Origin: Mactra quadrangularis
Taxonomy: Eukaryota; Mollusca; Bivalvia; Venerida; Mactridae
DNA length: 64,000 nt
Reading direction: 5' to 3'
NCBI GenBank assembly: GCA_025267735.1
Contig: CM046299.1
Location: forward strand, 40,625,733 to 40,689,732
Positions 1 through 12,400 of this stretch are shown one piece after another. The first letter of the stretch is position 1; the number at the start of each line of letters is the position of its first letter. The notes beneath the pieces are model-generated. The model worked only from the letters and a program-made list of their open reading frames with translations, did not search any database and was not told where the DNA came from. Made by a program: the position numbers and the translations under genes.

Positions 1-80
1 TCATCTTAGAAAACTGATGACATTATAATTTTATACCTTTTAAAAAACAGAAGAAGTATAAAAGCATCAAAGAGACTTAC

Positions 81-186
81 CGATTTTGGTTTAAGATCCA
101 TTTTTATTTCAACTTTTGAGCTCAGCAATTGACTCACTAGTTCTAAGCTCCCCCAGGGAAATAAATTGGATCTTAAACCAAAATCG
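81..186. repeat. Perfect 20-bp inverted repeat in the SMARCC intron, just before the 3' splice site
   Basis: Positions 81-100 (CGATTTTGGTTTAAGATCCA) and 167-186 are exact reverse complements separated by 66 bp. The right arm ends 24 bp before the acceptor AG at 209-210, so the hairpin would sit over the branch-point/polypyrimidine region. The base next to the left arm, read on the minus strand, continues GTAAGT, which may be chance. Confidence 0.8.
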
Positions 187-210
187 ACGAGTGTCTTCTA
201 TATATTTCAG

Positions 211-1695
211 TTGGAGTACCAAAGACAACAGTTACTTCAAGAAAGACAACAGTTTCATATGGAACAAGTTCGAGCAGCAGAATATCGTGCTAGACAGATT
301 GCCATGCAACAAATGGCCCAGGAACAAAAACAGACTCCTCAAGGAGGTGGAGACGGTAGCCATCTTTCTTATACCAAATAAAGCATGGGCATTTTGTTGT
401 TACATTTTATTCGGATTTTGAAACAGCGTTGGAATAATTGTTTGTACAAGCAGGGCCAAAAACCATAATTGGGGGAAGGGACCTAAGCCTTTTTCTTTGG
501 AAAATTAGTACAGTTTTCACTTACATGGAGAAAGGTTTTTTTCAATGCCAGAGAAAAAGGAATTAATGTATTTATTTTTAATGTATTTATTAATCATTTA
601 CCTTACTTAAATGACCACCTGTTTCCTGGCACTAACAATTGATCCATTTTACATTTTTGTGATGAAATTATTTAAAATAAAGTCATTTCTATATAAAAGA
701 ACAAACTACTTTTATTCGAATTCTCTTTCAACTCAATTGAAAACAAAAACAAAAATTTAAACATCAAAATTTGTATGTATCCCTGACCCATTCTAAATAG
801 TATGCCTAAGAAGTATTTCATTGATGTTGTTTACATTTGTTTCAGGGATGCCTGCTGGTCAAGGATCTGTCACTAGTCTACCCTCTTCAGTTGGACAACC
901 ATACCCAGCATCAGGATCTCCTATGACCCCTATGGGGCCAACAGCCCAACAGGGATCTCCAGCCCCACCTCCAGCAACCCAGCCCCTGCCCCCTACAAAT
1001 CAAGGACCAGGTTCTGCCAAGCCAGCTACACCAGTACCTTGTAAGTATTTTGATTTTGTTCTTATCCAGCTTGCATGTAACAATGTTTAGTAAAATCTCT
1101 GGAAACTGAACATTGTTAAGACTGGTAAAAAATCTGGTATCAACAGATTCCATTTTTTAGAAGTTATACAGACCCATTTATTTTAAATTGCTGTGCGGCA
1201 GTAAGGAGTCTCTTCTCCTGTGCTAAAAGGAGGGTTCAGTTACATATTATTTTTAGCAGTCATCGTCTGTTTAGGAATAAAGATTGGTAAATAAATTCAA
1301 TACTGAAAAATACATTCTTACACCCCCAATTTTTCGAGCTATATACCAATTTATTATGTTTCCTCTTGTTGCCTACCACACCCCTGTATATACTGATGAG
1401 CAAAATTACCAGATAGCATGACTGTATGAAATAAGTTAATGTAAATGAACACTTACTATCAACGGTCTTAACGACCAATTTTAGTCTTAAGTGCTTCTAT
1501 AGTGTATAGCTAAATTGTCGTAAGATGATAGATAATATGCTGCCCAGTCTAGTTGGTTAAGAAAATGAATGTTAACCATTTTATAATTCAGTTTTATTTA
1601 CTACATTTTTAGCTGGGGAAGGAGAGAATTCAAACACATCTACAGAAGCCATGGATACGCAACCATCGCAAGCCACACCGGTTCCAGCCACCTAG
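211..1695 (+). CDS. SMARCC2: SMARCC-type SWI/SNF (BAF) complex subunit, C-terminal part (5' part outside window)
   Basis: Core scaffold subunit of the nuclear SWI/SNF chromatin-remodelling complex; only its C-terminus is here. Seen: three exons, 211-355 (donor GGTAGC; an alternative donor after 346 keeps the same phase), 846-1040 (donor GTAAGT) and 1613-1695, ending in TAG at 1693-1695. Exon 211 starts right after TTTCAG and encodes a Gln/Arg-rich helix ([19 protein letters not shown] then RAAEYRARQ), which I recognise as the coiled coil near the end of SMARCC1/2; the wording is closer to SMARCC2 as I recall it. The next exon is a Pro/Gly/Ser-rich low-complexity tail, as in the family, and the last ends [11 protein letters not shown]. 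Phases 1-1 agree across both introns. SWIRM, SANT and chromo-like parts must lie upstream of the window. Many invertebrates have one SMARCC gene, so paralogue assignment is loose. Confidence 0.85.
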
Positions 1696-2600
1696 ACCAT
1701 GACATAATAGATCCTGTCATACATTGCATTATAATGATACAAACACTCATTAAATTATCATTAAAGTGGTGTTAAATGTGACATTATTTACCATTAATTT
1801 CATTATATTTTTGTTACAGACTTTCATTAAGTTGTCAGTATAGAGGAGTATCGTATTGTGTCATAGATTTCATTATTTTGATACAAATTTTCATTATATA
1901 AATATGCATCATTGTGTTCATATTTCATGCTACCTATTAAGGCAGCATTTTGATTATTCTCAAGGCTTTACTTATCAGGCTAAGTTTAAAATGTAAGGAA
2001 TTCTTTTCGTTTTTCTCAATTTCCAGGTTTAGCGCAAAATCTTCATAACTCAATATAAGAAAAGGGTGAATTATGGCCGTTTTGTGATAAACCTGGTATA
2101 TGGTGTTTCAAAAAATGACAAATTTTATATCTGAATAAGGTAACTATTAATCTGTTAATGTTGATATTGGCAAGGGCTTGAGGTATTGATAAGAAGTCGT
2201 TTTGGTCTAGTGAAGTTTTTATATACCTAAGGGAGACTACTTCTGTTGGTACTTTTCCAGAAAAAATGAATTTGATTTGGGGTTATCTTTCTTTTATATG
2301 AATGTATTTTTGTTTTGTCTATACTGACTATATTTTTCTGCCATTTTGTGTTCAGTAATGATATAAGATTCATAAAAAAAATCATTTTTTATATTATTGG
2401 ATCATGAACACATTGGACAAAATTTATCTTTGACTAGTGCCCTAAAAATTTTAGTAAAAATTTGGACCAGACTCTTCATTAATAATCCATTTGGTTTGGC
2501 CTTATGTCAGAATATAAATCATTAAACTTACTTTCTTTTTGTATTATTTTAGTCTTCAGATTGTAAAAAATGAGTAAATAAATTGTTGTAATTGTATAGA
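1696..2600 (+). other. SMARCC 3'UTR
   Basis: AT-rich stretch after the stop codon with no ORF or recognisable repeat. A canonical AATAAA at 2577-2582, followed by a T-rich tract, is the most likely end of the transcript. The boundary is inferred. Confidence 0.5.
2577..2582 (+). promoter_or_regulatory. Polyadenylation signal AATAAA (SMARCC)
   Basis: AATAAA about 880 bp after the SMARCC stop, followed by GT/T-rich sequence. Other AT-rich hexamers occur upstream, so the choice is inferred. Confidence 0.45.
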
Positions 2601-2970
2601 TTGAGTTTGTTTTCAATTTGTACTTTGCCTAGGGGAAAACTTCATTCTTTTTAGCTCACCTGTGCACAATGAGCCTAGAAGTTTTCATATTTACAAAAAA
2701 ATAGCTTGTGCCATCACCTAATGTTCCTCTACAAATATTGTTCAATTTATGTCCCTGGGGTTAGAATTACATTGTATATTGATTGAAAAAAAAATGAGCT
2801 AATTGCATGCATTCTTGATTTGGTAGTTAAAATAATGTATTTACATGGTTGAATATCAAAAGACAAATGAAAAAAACCTAGGAATTCCCCACCTATTGCT
2901 TAGTCCTAGGTTAAAAGCTTAGGTCCATCATGAAATCTAGCCCTGTTCAAGGTCCATTTATTTGATGCCT

Positions 2971-3110
2971 GCAGCTCGTTCAATAACCATTGTTAGAAAA
3001 CGTTACAGGTCTGGCATAACTTAACCCAAAATTGGGACCACTCAACCCATTATTAGGGTACTGAGTTGTCCTAACGTTACGGAACATTCAGGGTAATTGA
3101 ACAGGCTATT
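2971..3110. mobile_element. Short fold-back element, family ending GTTCAATAACC / GGTAATTGAACAGGC
   Basis: Imperfect inverted-repeat ends (CGTTCAATAACC and GGGTAATTGAACAGG) enclose CAACTCAACCC-type inner repeats. A longer relative lies at 45228-45446 with the same ends and the same inner words. No coding capacity. Confidence 0.6.
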
Positions 3111-5389
3111 GACTGCTTCAAAACGACTGAAAAATGTTGAAATGTGGCATAAAAGTGGCAAAACATTAAATTCAATGAACTACTGTCTAGCTGACATCGG
3201 CACTGAAAATCATTTTAATGACCATTTTCAGCATTTTGACAATTCCAGGTGTTAAATTTACATGTAGTGTGTTCCGATATGGAATCATGTTTAATTAATC
3301 TTAGTTACTGTAATTAATGGGATAACTTAATTTTACTTAATGCACAGATGTTCAGAATTGTGTTTATCAATAATTACATTTAATGTATTCTATCTATCTT
3401 CCAATACTGTCATCTTCCTTCACAGGGACGTAGACAATTGTTGCAAATCCAGCTAGTAATGGAGGGGTAATGAGCTTCAAAGGACTTAAACAAAATAATA
3501 CATGTACTTAAAAAATATGATGAAGGATACTTCCCTCTCATTTTGCCTCTTCCATCTTCTATGTGTGTTTAAATGTCGTTTTAAAGGCCATGCGTGATTT
3601 GTACATTAAGCAAGAGACATGACTTGAAAAACATGTCACACGTACATCATAATGCTGCAGGGGTGATATTCTTCCTGAATTCCGTTTTTTTATTCCCCAA
3701 AAATCGTTTTCGATATCGATACAAATCCGATTATGAAAAAGTAAAAGTAATGCTTATTTTTTTGTTCAGATAAATCTTTTTCACCAAAAATCGGCCAATC
3801 TAAAATACCGAATTTGAATTGAGCAATTAATCAATTTTACTTGCAATGCGGCACATTACATCATACATATGTACATTAAAACCTTTATTTTTTCATTTCT
3901 ACTAGCAATTGATGGAAAGAATAAACAGAACATAAAACAAAAAACACTTAATTTACCCATGTACACTAAATTGATACCCATGAATTTGTACTGTGATTAA
4001 CTTTTAATGAAAGATCAATAAGTTTTGAATATAACAATTGTAGACTAAATGCAACACTGCTCTACTTTTTCATAAATTACTTCTCCATTTTTAAATGAAT
4101 TCCATGGTATACATAACAAAAACACTGTGGCCAGATTTGATTTTTTATAGATAAAAATACCTGATGGCATATAACTTTAGGTGAAATATATATACAGATC
4201 TTGTATGTTTTAACCACCTGAATACAAATGTATTTTGATACAATAGAGTTAAAGCAGTGTTGCATTCACTGGACCATATAGTATAATACATACAAAATAT
4301 TAAAGATACAATATCAAGACTATATAACATGTACATAGGAGACAGTACTGCAAAATAAGTATAAAATTTTAATAATATATTTTATTATATATGTTTAATT
4401 TGTTTATGTTGTATCAATTTACCGAAAAAGTGTCTTATTTCAACGTATATTATCTTTGAACGATATTAATTTCATTCCAATTGAAAGTTGATCAAAACCG
4501 GAAGTAGAATTAGAAAGTTATTTACAAAAAATGAGTTTGAGTCACAAACTGGTTAATATAGAATTTCGAGGAAGATTAAACAACTTCGGAGTTGTATTGT
4601 TAAGCTATGATGACATCCTTCAGGAAACGCTTGGTATTCCTCACAACTTCTTGATGGTAAAATCTGGTGTCAGAGTGTTTTCAAATGACAAGAACTTCTA
4701 TGTTTGAGGTTTTTACCATCATCTTGTAGCTCCTAGATAAATGAAACATAACAAGCATGACACACTATGAATAGGTAATTAACAGATATATTGCAGAAAG
4801 TCTCGCGCTTATAATTGGAAAAAATCAAATTGCAATGATGTTCGATAGTTTTGCATTAGTAGAATAATGGACACTTTAGCACATTAAAAGTAAACATTGA
4901 TATTTTTATTCTCATAAATACTTAGTTTTAAACAAAGAATGCATTCAATTTAATACAAAATGAAGCCACACTGTCAGTGACGTCATATGAGGTTATATTT
5001 GTCACTGGTATGATCAAAACAAATACGGCGTCGAAACTAATAAGCGTCAAAACATAATTGTAGATCTAATATTACAAATACATAGGCCATACATTTGAAT
5101 GTAATCATCTTACATGCATTATATCGAAGTTTAGATAGCATTCTATTCAAGAATTACAATAGTAAGCACTAGGCGCCAATTTTCCAAAGTTGATATATGT
5201 TTTCGCGATCTTGGTCACAAACGACTACTAAGACAGGATTCACGATTAAACAAAAAATTATATAATAATTCAAAATTCAATAGACATTTATTCGAGTTTG
5301 CATGGTTCTTATGCAATTTAGGACAGCAAAAACCAGTAAAATGTGAATAATTTCGAAAAATTCAATAGTCACCTGTTTCTGTTTTAAAT

Positions 5390-6090
5390 CAAAGTGCTGA
5401 AGGCACTGAATTTGTTCGGGTTTGAAAAGTGAAATTAGATTTCCGGCTCCAACAACATTTGTACACAACGAACAGTTCAGTGATATAAGTTTGATAGGTA
5501 GAAAAACATTGTTGCGGTTCAACAGCAGGTAAACCGGACAGACGAACACTCTATTGATTTTTTTCACACAATCAACACAAGTCAAAGGGGTCATTCTTAA
5601 AACAATTCAATAACTGCCGCTTAAAAGATATCATTCATGCACATTTATTCTACTCCATCTATATGTAAAATAGACAAAGTATATTATTCAGAAATCATTC
5701 AAAATCTGGTTACTTATCAAAAGTAGGTCATGATGTAACATCTCTACTGACAACTGGCACAAACGACGGGCCGTGACTGAATCGTTGATACCATTCTTTT
5801 ACATAAGATGACATAATCATCCCTACTGAGACACATAACATAGCAGCGAGTATTCTTTAGCTTGAGATATAGTTCGGATTGTGCGAAGAAGAGTACAGCA
5901 CACCTGAGAGAGAGAGACAGATAGATAGGATTATTAGTGTATTAATGCGCCCGTCATAGCAGACGACCTTTTTGAATTGCTCTGTACTTATATACTGATG
6001 GACTACTTCTGGATTCGGTAAATTTTCAAAGTTGGAAAGGGTCTGAAAAACGGTAATTATATTTGTTCAGGACTGAAGTCCCGAACTAAT
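5390..6090. repeat. Diverged duplicated segment, copy 1
   Basis: Pieces such as TTGTTCGGGTTTGAAAAGTG, GTCATAGCAGACGA, TTCTGGATTCG, AAGGGTCTGAA and TTTGTTCAGGACT recur in the same order about 1.7 kb downstream (7070-7790). It is an old direct duplication or two copies of one unidentified element. No coding capacity seen. Confidence 0.55.
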
Positions 6091-7069
6091 AATCAAGTAT
6101 TGAAATACATGAAAACTTTCGTGCACATTGAAACCAAACGAATCCATACTAATGACACATTAGATTCAAGTACGAAGTGTTTATTCTATCCTGTATAACT
6201 GGCAAATACTAATGTTTAGTCACAGTATATTAAGGAGATTTGACTTCGCTCATTCACACGCTTATCAATATTTAAGTAAAATACCTGTCACTGACACTAA
6301 AACAAAGACGCGTCAGTTGATTGACGGAACTACTTTTATCGTCAAGAAATAAACTGCGTAGTAAATCAGTAGCCTGTTCAAAACGTTCCGTAACGGTACA
6401 TTCGGAACTCCTCGGCCATTCGCTGCGAATAATCTAATCTAATAAACAAATATACGATTGTTAAGGCAATGAGTGATGTTTCACAATTTACGGACTAAAA
6501 CGAATGCCGTTGCGTTCAAATTCTATAACCTGAACGCGTCCGGTCGCGTCAAGCGTTATGTTAGTTTACAGTGTACGTACCCCAAGGTTATCAAGATTCC
6601 CGATCTAACTAACTAGTATCGAAAATCTTAATAGCCTCTGGGTATCAGAATGGTACCAAATGACTTTAATAATAAGTATGGGTCAAATATTAAAAGAAAC
6701 AGCCAATAAAGCATATTTTTCTTCCTTAACTTTTTTGCTATTTCACATTTTTTATGAGATGACATGACCTACTTTTAAATAAGTGAACCGTTCTTTGGAA
6801 AAATCATCGTTACATTTGAATGTAAAATGCCTGAGGTAATTTTGTTATGTTGGTAATCAAATTTATCTTGTTATCAATAATTACTAATTACTTTAAGTCA
6901 AACAAAACATAATTATATATTATTGTCATTTTGAGGGTCGTTCAACATATTTTACGACATGAAGTCATACAAACTCCCCGCAGTGGTTATCTCCCTTTAT
7001 CAAATTAAGTAGCAAAGCGTGGCGTAAGCACTGTAAGGAGTTTGGAAGTCATAATGAAAGCAAACGCTT

Positions 7070-7790
7070 TAATTAAATTAATTTGTTCGGATTTGAAAAG
7101 TGAAAGTAGATTAGGTGCATCAATATTTCAACAAGGTAAGTATACAAAACACAGATCAGTGACACCGGTTTAGTTAGTAGTAAAAAAATATACAGAAATG
7201 ACAACATGATAAAGATTAGGCCTACATATATTCCCTCAATAAGGTAAACGGACAATCATACCTATATTAAGCTGTTTCAACTCAGAATCAGTAAAACGAT
7301 GATTATACATCTAACAAATTTGACATGGTTGCGTTAGCTAAAACATAGTCTGGAACACACAGAGATAATGCCTTCATCAGTGCGCTCATACTCAATGGTT
7401 GCCAAATCAGACGAAAGGCCTTTATTACGACTTTGCTGCCTATTCATACTTTTCTACTAATAAATTTAAAAAAAAAACATTTAAACGCGGTACATTTTGT
7501 GTAACTATCCACATAAACAAGGTTTTGTTGAGCAGTATTTGATGTAATCATAAACTGCGTGAATTAAATTTGGACATATTTTTACAAAATATCGATATGG
7601 TCGAACACACTATTGCCTTAAGATAATGTGCGTATTTCAAGTATGTCAGGAATTATTGCGCTTGTCATAGCAGACGATCTTTTTAATCCGCTTAACTAAT
7701 ATTCAGAACGACTAATTCTGGATTCGTTAAGTAACAAATTCGGCAAGGGTCTGAATTGTGGTAAATATATTTGTTCAGGACTATGCCGGT
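7070..7790. repeat. Diverged duplicated segment, copy 2
   Basis: Second copy of the segment at 5390-6090, with the same ordered landmarks (TTGTTCGGATTTGAAAAGTG, then GTCATAGCAGACGATC, then TTTGTTCAGGACTATG). Spacing differs by small indels. Confidence 0.55.
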
Positions 7791-8860
7791 CGCCTATGTA
7801 CCTGAACTTACGTACTATGTTAAATATCAATATGTTTTTAATTACATTGCATTATTTTATGACCAGCCCTCATTTTTTTTAAAGATGCTTTAGTATAAAT
7901 ATACATATTATATTGGCGTACACTATTTAGTTAACGCTTGCTTATTTAGTGATATAGATGTTTGGAGTTAAACAAAAAAAGCTGGTGAGTAGATAAATTG
8001 TATTTTTAACTATTTTTGAACGATTTTGTGAGTTTATTTTTTTTTAAATCCACCCAGTAATCATTATTTTACATTTGATTTTCTTCGACTCGTTTTCATA
8101 CACATCATTACAGAATACTCTTTTTAGCCATTTCTCTCTTTGACGATAACTCTAGATCATTCATAGTCAACCTCTTATTGCATTTCAAGTTAACATGAGC
8201 TAGCTCAGCCTGGGCTTTTATGATCCTTTAATGTCTGTCGTGCGTCGACCGTCCACATTTTATGTGTACAGTCTAGAGATCACAGTTTTGCCTCTATTAT
8301 CATCAAACTTTGTGAGATAGCTTGACTAGGTAATTGCTCGGATGAGTTCGAACTTTGGTCATATCGGATGAAAAACGAGGCCACCGAAAAATCGTGTTAA
8401 CACTCTAGTGGCTACTTTTTTATCCAAATATCCTGGAAATTGATCTGAAAGTTGTGTTATCATTCAAACATTCTTGGTTAAGTCATAATATGGGTCGCCT
8501 TAGATTAACAAACTGGGTCAGATAGCATTCAAAGGTACTAAGATGAGCGATAAAAGGTCATCATGGCCCTCTTCTTATACCCCCAATTAACAGGCCGATC
8601 CACCAAAATAGAAATGTCGTAACTACAATAATGTGTTTTTGAGAAAACAAAAAAAATGAGTATAATTTTCAAATGACTATTTTCTGCAAAAATCTAACAT
8701 ATTTTCAGGAATTTGGTTCTTACTCTTTCAGGTAAACATACCATGAGTAACTTATTATCACTGGCACAAGAGTCCTCACATTCTTTAAATACGCACACAT
8801 ATAATATTTTGATAACAATCACAAATAAAAATCGCTCCAGTATACATTACCGTGTACTAG

Positions 8861-8978
8861 GTAAGGGATATACCACGAGAGCTGTACAATATGTTAGATA
8901 TTGGATAGCTGAGGCGCGTTAGCGCCGAAGCGTATCCAATGTCTAACATATTGGGCAGCTCGAGGGGTATATCTTACT
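8861..8978. repeat. 118-bp imperfect palindrome (fold-back MITE-like)
   Basis: The left half runs from GTAAGGGATATACC through ACAATATGTTAGATATTGGA. The right half is its approximate reverse complement, ending GGGGTATATCTTAC, around a GGCGCGTTAGCGCC centre. It is almost loop-free, so single strands could form a long hairpin. Similar hairpins lie at 10442-10560 and 34988-35125. Confidence 0.75.
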
Positions 8979-9490
8979 TAAATCACAGCTTACCTACAGA
9001 TTATTATTATTATGATACAAACTCAATTATAATTTACGCCTATACAAATAACGATTTAAAAATTATACATTTAAATCATTTATTTGTACAATTTAAATAA
9101 ATATAGAAACTATTTATTGTTTCCCGTATGGTGCCCCATAAGTCCGACAATTTAATGAATTATCTGTTCGCGAGATTTTCGTGCAGATCTTTTCACATGC
9201 AAACTTTTGTGTAGTTATGACTGTAGTTTTTCATTTCGTTTCTGTTCTTCATTTAGTCGGGTACATTATACAAGTGTAACAATTTTTGAAAAACCTAATT
9301 GATCACTGGAATTAAAGTGTATTTTTCTCATGGATAAACTGTTTATTATTCGGAAATCTTTCTGTTGGATATATATACATTACAACGCTTGACATGCATA
9401 GAAAACGTGGATTATCAACTGATTCTAGTCATGTCTAAGAAGCGATGTCAGTCACAGCCTGAAAAACAATGCTGATTTCTTATAAGCTTG

Positions 9491-12400
9491 ATGAAGAGCT
9501 TATATTGGAGCAACAGGTCATTGGTAAGTTTATATTTGCAAAATATATTATGTAAACAATGGTCACATGGAGACCTGAACCTGAGCCCCGTGTCCACCAA
9601 ATACCCCGTAAAAATGTTTCACTGACAAAACGTTCCAAGTCCCAGTTAATGATATATGTATATTACATACATCTTTCGTAAGCATAATGTCTGCCCTTTT
9701 TTTCACATTCTAATCTACAATCGGTTCAAGGCTCAAACCTATGATTATTTGATCACGGAGAGAGGCCGTTGTGCATAAGATCTAATTTTTAACTAAAATC
9801 TGTACCTTTTGTATTTGATATTGTCTATTGGTCATATTTTTCACATAAATATAGTTCTGGCGATGTTTCTATATCATTTTGGTAACGCCGAATGTTAATG
9901 AAATATTTTCACAGTTTATATATGTTGTCCAGTGCATGAATATATTATTTCTGTTGTAATATTGTCTATGCTATTGCTCAATAAAACACTCACTGGACGC
10001 CAAGGTCACAGCATGCTAAATGCACAGTCACTTTTATTTAAAATAAATCTTCTCTACGCTGATGACGAATGACATGTTCCGTTCTGCAACTAATTCTATA
10101 AAGAACGCTCTTTTATTTTTATCTTATTAACTTTACGCAAGAAATTGTTAGCAGTTTTTGGCAGAGTATGAGTTAAAATGTGCTTAAAATCTAGTTTGGG
10201 TCTTGGTATTTGCTATACTTAAATATATCTTTTTATTTTTTTTTCATTTTCAGGACGACAGTGCAATGTCGACTAAATATGAACAGGAATAACATTATTA
10301 TTATTAACGTCTTCATTTCGAAGGAGAATGAGTACAGAATTTACAATTTTGATTTTATTTGTCAATTTTTGTTCTATAAATGAATCAATAAATAACTTCA
10401 CTCGTTCGTTTGTTTTTTTCATTGAACAGGTAATCGTTCACTATTAAGGTTATGCGTACATTATCTGATGTGTTGGACAATATCTAGCGTGTAGTACAAT
10501 ATTAGACTTACACGTTAGATATTGTCCTAACACATCAGATATTGGACGAGTAATCTTAATATTGGACGGCTACCTGTACATTATTAGATATACGGTACTT
10601 TGAATACAATGGAATGACGTCAGAGCTGTGGTTTAATTATAACTATACTTTTATTATAATATTCATATTATATGTAAGGTAGTGTACGTGTATGTATGCA
10701 CAGGGAACTATATATGTTACGTACGCATTATTTTATTATCATATATGGACTCTGGTGTCAGTGCTTATTATGAATCAATTATTGTGTAAATGTACAAAAT
10801 ATACTAAAAAACTTATGACTACTTTTTAAGACTGCCGTTTTGGTACACGTTTTATACGGCCAAAAGGTCGTAACTGTACTTCTGAAAGGTCGTAACTGTC
10901 ACTTACGACCTTTTACCAACAATGTTATGCATTTGTATTTCCATTAAAAAGTCGCATGTGATTTAAAATGTTTAAATAATAAATGTAATTATAATGTTTA
11001 TTATGTGTCATAATTAAAATGCCATTTTTACTGACCTACTTTGAGCCAGTATAGCATCAAAAATATTTCCATGAACATCAATTTAACTAGCAATTCACAG
11101 GTACGACCTTCTTTTACGGATCAATTAGAGAGTGTTTTACTTACCACTGGCACTAAAGTCCTCACATTCTTTAAAATGCACGCACATATAATATTTTGTC
11201 AACGCACACAATTAAAAATCGCTCCCGTATTCATCACCGTGTACGAGTTAGGACTAGATCTATACAATCATTATCATATATGTATGTACAGAGAACTATA
11301 TATAGGGACGTACGCATTATAATCATAAGATATGGACTCTGGTGCCAGTGTTACTTACGTCCTTTTATTAATTATGTTATGATCAACATATTGCATTGCA
11401 AATCAATTAAAGGACATATTATTAGATGCGTCTTTACATACAGATTCCAAATATGTATGGGTCTTATAAGGTCGTAAGTAGCACTTACGGCCTTACTCTT
11501 CTAGTGGGTCGAGGTATGTCCATTGTTATTGTTGCCCTTAAAAGATGGAACGATCTCCCAGTAGCTTAAAATATGTGCCAAGAGAAGTCTAATTTCTAGA
11601 CAAAATCAATTCTTACCTGTTGCATAATGTTATTGATTAGATATAGATACTTTCATTATAAAAACGTTTGTTTGTTTGTTTGTTTTTGTTGGGTTTAACG
11701 CCGTAGCAACACATTTTATAGGTCATTTATAATAGGTCAGCCAACCTACTCACTCCTCCTGGAAAGGCTAAATCTCTGGATTTAGCTGTTAACCAACTAC
11801 TAAGCGCATACTTTCGTCAGTGACTGACAACTGCCCTACATAATTATCATTGTTAGGAGGAAGAATGGCCGTAGAAATAATTTCATGACCAAGCTCCACG
11901 AAAGTATGCCCCGCCCGGGAATCGAACTCACGACCCATCGATCAGTAGACTTGCGTGCTACCAACTGAGCTAGCCGGGTGGCTTATAAAAAAGAACGTAA
12001 AATACAGATACAACGTAGATCTTGGATAATCTGTATCTAAATATCAAAATGCCCAACACTGATCTTCATAACATGATAAACTTACTTTTGAAATAGCTAC
12101 TAAAATGAAATATGGATTTAATTGTCCACCGGTTAAGTTTTCTAATTAGTGAGACTTTGTCCCTTCTGGTCACCTGGGTTGAGATGTCCCTATTTCGGAT
12201 AGAGATGAAATCGGAGTGATTTGTTCACGGGTTGAGTTGTTCCAGACCAAATTATTTTCCCGTATTCCAGTGTCAATATTGTCTTATTCTTTCAGTTAGT
12301 GTTAGTTGCCTGCATCAGTGGCATTGCAATCATCGGTCACCATTGGAGGATTTCATGGCATAATTTGTTGGACAAAACAAACCATCATGTTGGCATCTTA

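Larger units (their letters stand above)
2601..9490. other. Intergenic stretch, repeat debris
   Basis: No ORF here has recognisable protein similarity or splice context. It holds the fold-back element at 2971-3110, a diverged direct duplication (about 5390-6090 and 7070-7790), a fragment near 6400-6500 shared with 38120-38260, and a palindrome at 8861-8978. Confidence 0.6.

Noticed and set aside
166..381. Reading SMARCC exon as extending upstream to 166 (MDLKPK...)
   Set aside because: TTTCAG at 205-210 is a good acceptor, family similarity starts exactly at LEYQRQ, and 167-186 is the hairpin arm.
8713..8922. Small frame at 8713-8922 as a gene
   Set aside because: It ends inside a palindrome and shares sequence with repeat material at 11041-11322; no protein similarity.
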